From Methylobacterium persicinum (GTDB lineage: Bacteria > Pseudomonadota > Alphaproteobacteria > Rhizobiales > Beijerinckiaceae): a DNA stretch of 64,000 nucleotides. The notes below the pieces were generated by a model. That model saw only the letters and a list, made by a program, of their open reading frames with translations, was not told where the DNA came from and ran no database searches. This document shows, one piece after another, positions 62,486-64,000 of the stretch; position 1 is the first letter of the stretch; every line of letters starts with the position of its first letter. Location: assembly GCF_022179525.1 (NCBI RefSeq), contig NZ_BPQX01000014.1, forward strand, positions 181,737 through 245,736, read 5' to 3'. A program made the translations under genes and the position numbers.

Positions 62486-63213
62486 TTATGTCGTGGGTGA
62501 TCGAGCAGGTACCGCCAAGCTAGGATTGAAGCCCGACCGCTCGTCGGCATGCCCCCGCGGATTGCAGACCACACGCGTCCGCCCGACCCGATAGTGGCCG
62601 CCCGGTGCACGTGACCGTGGATCCAGATGTCGGGTCCGCAGTCCAGTATCAGGTCGCTGAGATCCGATGCGTAGCACCAAGACAGGTCTGGTATGCGGAC
62701 TGACCAAGCTGCATGGGTGCGGGGCGTGGTGGGTCACGACCACGGTCGGTCCATCGTGGTGCCGGGCTAGCTCTGCCTCGATGAAGGCTCGGGTCGCACG
62801 ATGCATCGCCAGCACCTCGAAGGGCTCGATCCTATTGCGGGATCGAGGACCTGTCCTGATCCGGCGATAGTCCACCATGCCAGCGCGCCCCTGGGCGGTC
62901 CGGAAGGCATGCGTGAGTTCGTACGAGCCCAGCCGGAAGTCCGTCCATAGGGTGCCGCCGAGGAATCTCGTGCCGCCAAGTTCCACGGTGTCGTCGAGCA
63001 GCAGGTAGATGCCGCCCGTGGCCGCCCGCTCCCGTCCACGCTCTATCTGGTCATAGACAGTGTAGCGGTCCTCGCCCCGGTCCCACCAGAAATCGTGGTT
63101 GCCCGGCACATAGACGACCGGAACACCAGACAGGCGTTCGCCCAGCCAATCCAGGGCACGGGTTAGGGGCATATGTACAGCCCCAGCAACCACGGCTACG
63201 TCGAAGCCGTCCG
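62486..63213 (-). pseudogene. Decayed metallophosphoesterase gene
   Basis: The frame contains metallophosphoesterase motifs: VAVVAGAVH (usually GD), PVVYVPGNHDFWWD (GNHD motif III) and VVVTHHAPHP (motif IV). The GHVH motif is out of frame: bases 62597-62675 read YASDLSDLILDCGPDIWIHG followed by HVHRAA in a different frame, and the main frame then resumes with TRVVCNPRGHADE. At least two frameshifts are needed, and the N-terminal SDLH motif is absent. No functional enzyme is expected. Confidence 0.75.
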
Positions 63214-63426
63214 CCGCGTGGGCATGAGGCTGTCCGCTTTTCCGGCGGGTCCGCTCTGAAGCAGACCCGCGGCTTTCGGCCAACTCCCGTCGCATTGGCG
63301 GGCGCCCCGGAACGACCGGGGCGGGTCGGAAGCGGGAGGGCTGCTCCGGGTGGCTTCCTACCGTTCCGCTTCTGGACAGTAAACGCACGGGAGCGGACCT
63401 CGCTAGCCGGCTCGCCATGTCCCCTC

Positions 63427-64000
63427 TCAGCGCTTCACGAAGCCGATGTCGGCGGCCACGGCACTCAGCCGGTCCGGTTCACGTTCCTTCCTCTCGCTGT
63501 ACCGGTCCACGAGGTAGTCCGCTCGCTCGCGGGTCAAGAGCGTGAACTTCATCAGTTCCTCGCACACGTCCACGACACGCTCGTAGAGCGGCCCCGGCTT
63601 CATCCGCCCGGCGTCGTCGAACTCCTTGTAGGCCATCGGCACGGATGACTGGTTCGGAATGGTGATCATCCGCATCCAGCGGCCGAGGATGCGCAGGCTG
63701 TTGACGGCGTTGAAGCTCTGCGAGCCGCCGGACACCTGCATCACGGCGAGGGTGCGCCCCTGGGTCGGCCGCACGCTGCCCTCGCTCAAGGGCAGCCAAT
63801 CGATCTGGCTCTTCATCACGCCGGTCAGGGTGCCGTGCCGCTCGGGCGATACCCAGACTTGGCCTTCGGACCAGATCGACAGCGCACGGAGCTCCTGCAC
63901 CTTGGGATGGTCGGCGGTGGTATCATCCGGCAGGGGCAAGCCGTCGGCGTCGTAAATCCGCACCTCGCCGCCCGGCTCCTCGAAGCCATGGGCGGCGAGG
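63427..64000 (-). CDS. arsH: ArsH-type NADPH-dependent FMN reductase (5' end outside window)
   Basis: 191 residues are visible and the frame is open to the right edge ([20 protein letters not shown]). ArsH hallmarks: [71 protein letters not shown] and the C-terminal [14 protein letters not shown]. ArsH is an FMN reductase/oxidase giving resistance to organoarsenicals; other ars genes may lie beyond the window. A GTG at 63963 is only an internal codon. Confidence 0.9.
   Translation of the reverse strand, partial: LAAHGFEEPGGEVRIYDADGLPLPDDTTADHPKVQELRALSIWSEGQVWVSPERHGTLTGVMKSQIDWLPLSEGSVRPTQGRTLAVMQVSGGSQSFNAVNSLRILGRWMRMITIPNQSSVPMAYKEFDDAGRMKPGPLYERVVDVCEELMKFTLLTRERADYLVDRYSERKEREPDRLSAVAADIGFVKR

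Noticed and set aside
1-64000. CRISPR arrays, rRNA operons, replication origin, prophage
   Set aside because: No regularly spaced direct repeats, no rRNA sequence, no dnaA-box cluster or phage structural genes were seen.

Overview
The window looks like a chromosomal segment of a high-GC alphaproteobacterium. A Methylobacterium-like member of the Hyphomicrobiales fits best. This is inferred from the gene set (AmiC/AmiR and FmdA-type amide utilisation, an EcfG-like sigma factor with GGAAC-N16 promoter-like sites, a CsbD-rich stress island, a PilZ-tailed chemoreceptor, an ISL3-type transposase), not from a database search. Most genes are GC-rich and densely packed. The exceptions are AT-richer pockets near 6.2-6.8, 35.5-36.8 and 48.1-49.2 kb, which carry few or no genes or probable acquisitions.

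Layout. 0-6.2 kb is a c-di-GMP/light/chemotaxis neighbourhood: a GGDEF-EAL protein, a BLUF photoreceptor, tRNA-Ile(CAU), and a chemoreceptor ending in PilZ. 6.8-7.5 kb is aquaporin copy 1. 7.7-17.4 kb (minus strand) is an amide/nitrile utilisation operon: amiC, amiR, a leader with two hexaloop hairpins and an intrinsic terminator, nitrilase, binding protein, LivH permease, LivM-LivG fusion, LivF ATPase, DUF1028 protein, amidase. 17.6-24.7 kb holds a glutathione peroxidase, an HWE-type histidine kinase, NhaA, an acyl-CoA dehydrogenase, a dipeptide-type binding protein and an FAH-family protein. 24.8-33.6 kb is a two-component system divergent from a second urea/short-chain-amide transporter (urtABCDE/fmdDEF-like) ending in a formamidase. 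33.6-37.4 kb is a patch of small genes with a probably acquired methyltransferase. 37.6-43.4 kb is an RND efflux pump, a TetR regulator and an SDR oxidoreductase; one 18-bp near-palindrome recurs exactly before the pump operon and before the SDR gene. 43.6-48.0 kb holds a PhoPQ-like pair with a PepSY protein, an SNase-like protein lacking its catalytic residues, and an acyltransferase. 49.2-51.5 kb is a scar: a decapitated FAD monooxygenase, a truncated ISL3 transposase and a broken regulator remnant. 52-62.2 kb is a stress island: aquaporin copy 2, PRC-barrel protein, small protein, ECF sigma factor, a divergent PAS-LuxR regulator, four CsbD-type proteins, YidB, LysM, Pmp3 and several small proteins. 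62.4-64 kb holds a decayed metallophosphoesterase and a partial arsH.

How parts work together. Two separate systems import and cleave small amides or nitriles. The first is apparently controlled by antitermination: AmiC senses the ligand, AmiR's ANTAR domain acts on the leader. The second has a histidine kinase/OmpR pair beside it. The stress island is consistent with control by its own sigma factor: a palindromic GGAAC...GTTCC element between the sigma and PAS-LuxR genes could give two overlapping divergent promoters, and the pmp3 gene has a similar site. The most interesting candidates are the ANTAR leader with its DUF1028-containing operon, the twin TetR operators, and the stress-sigma/CsbD island.
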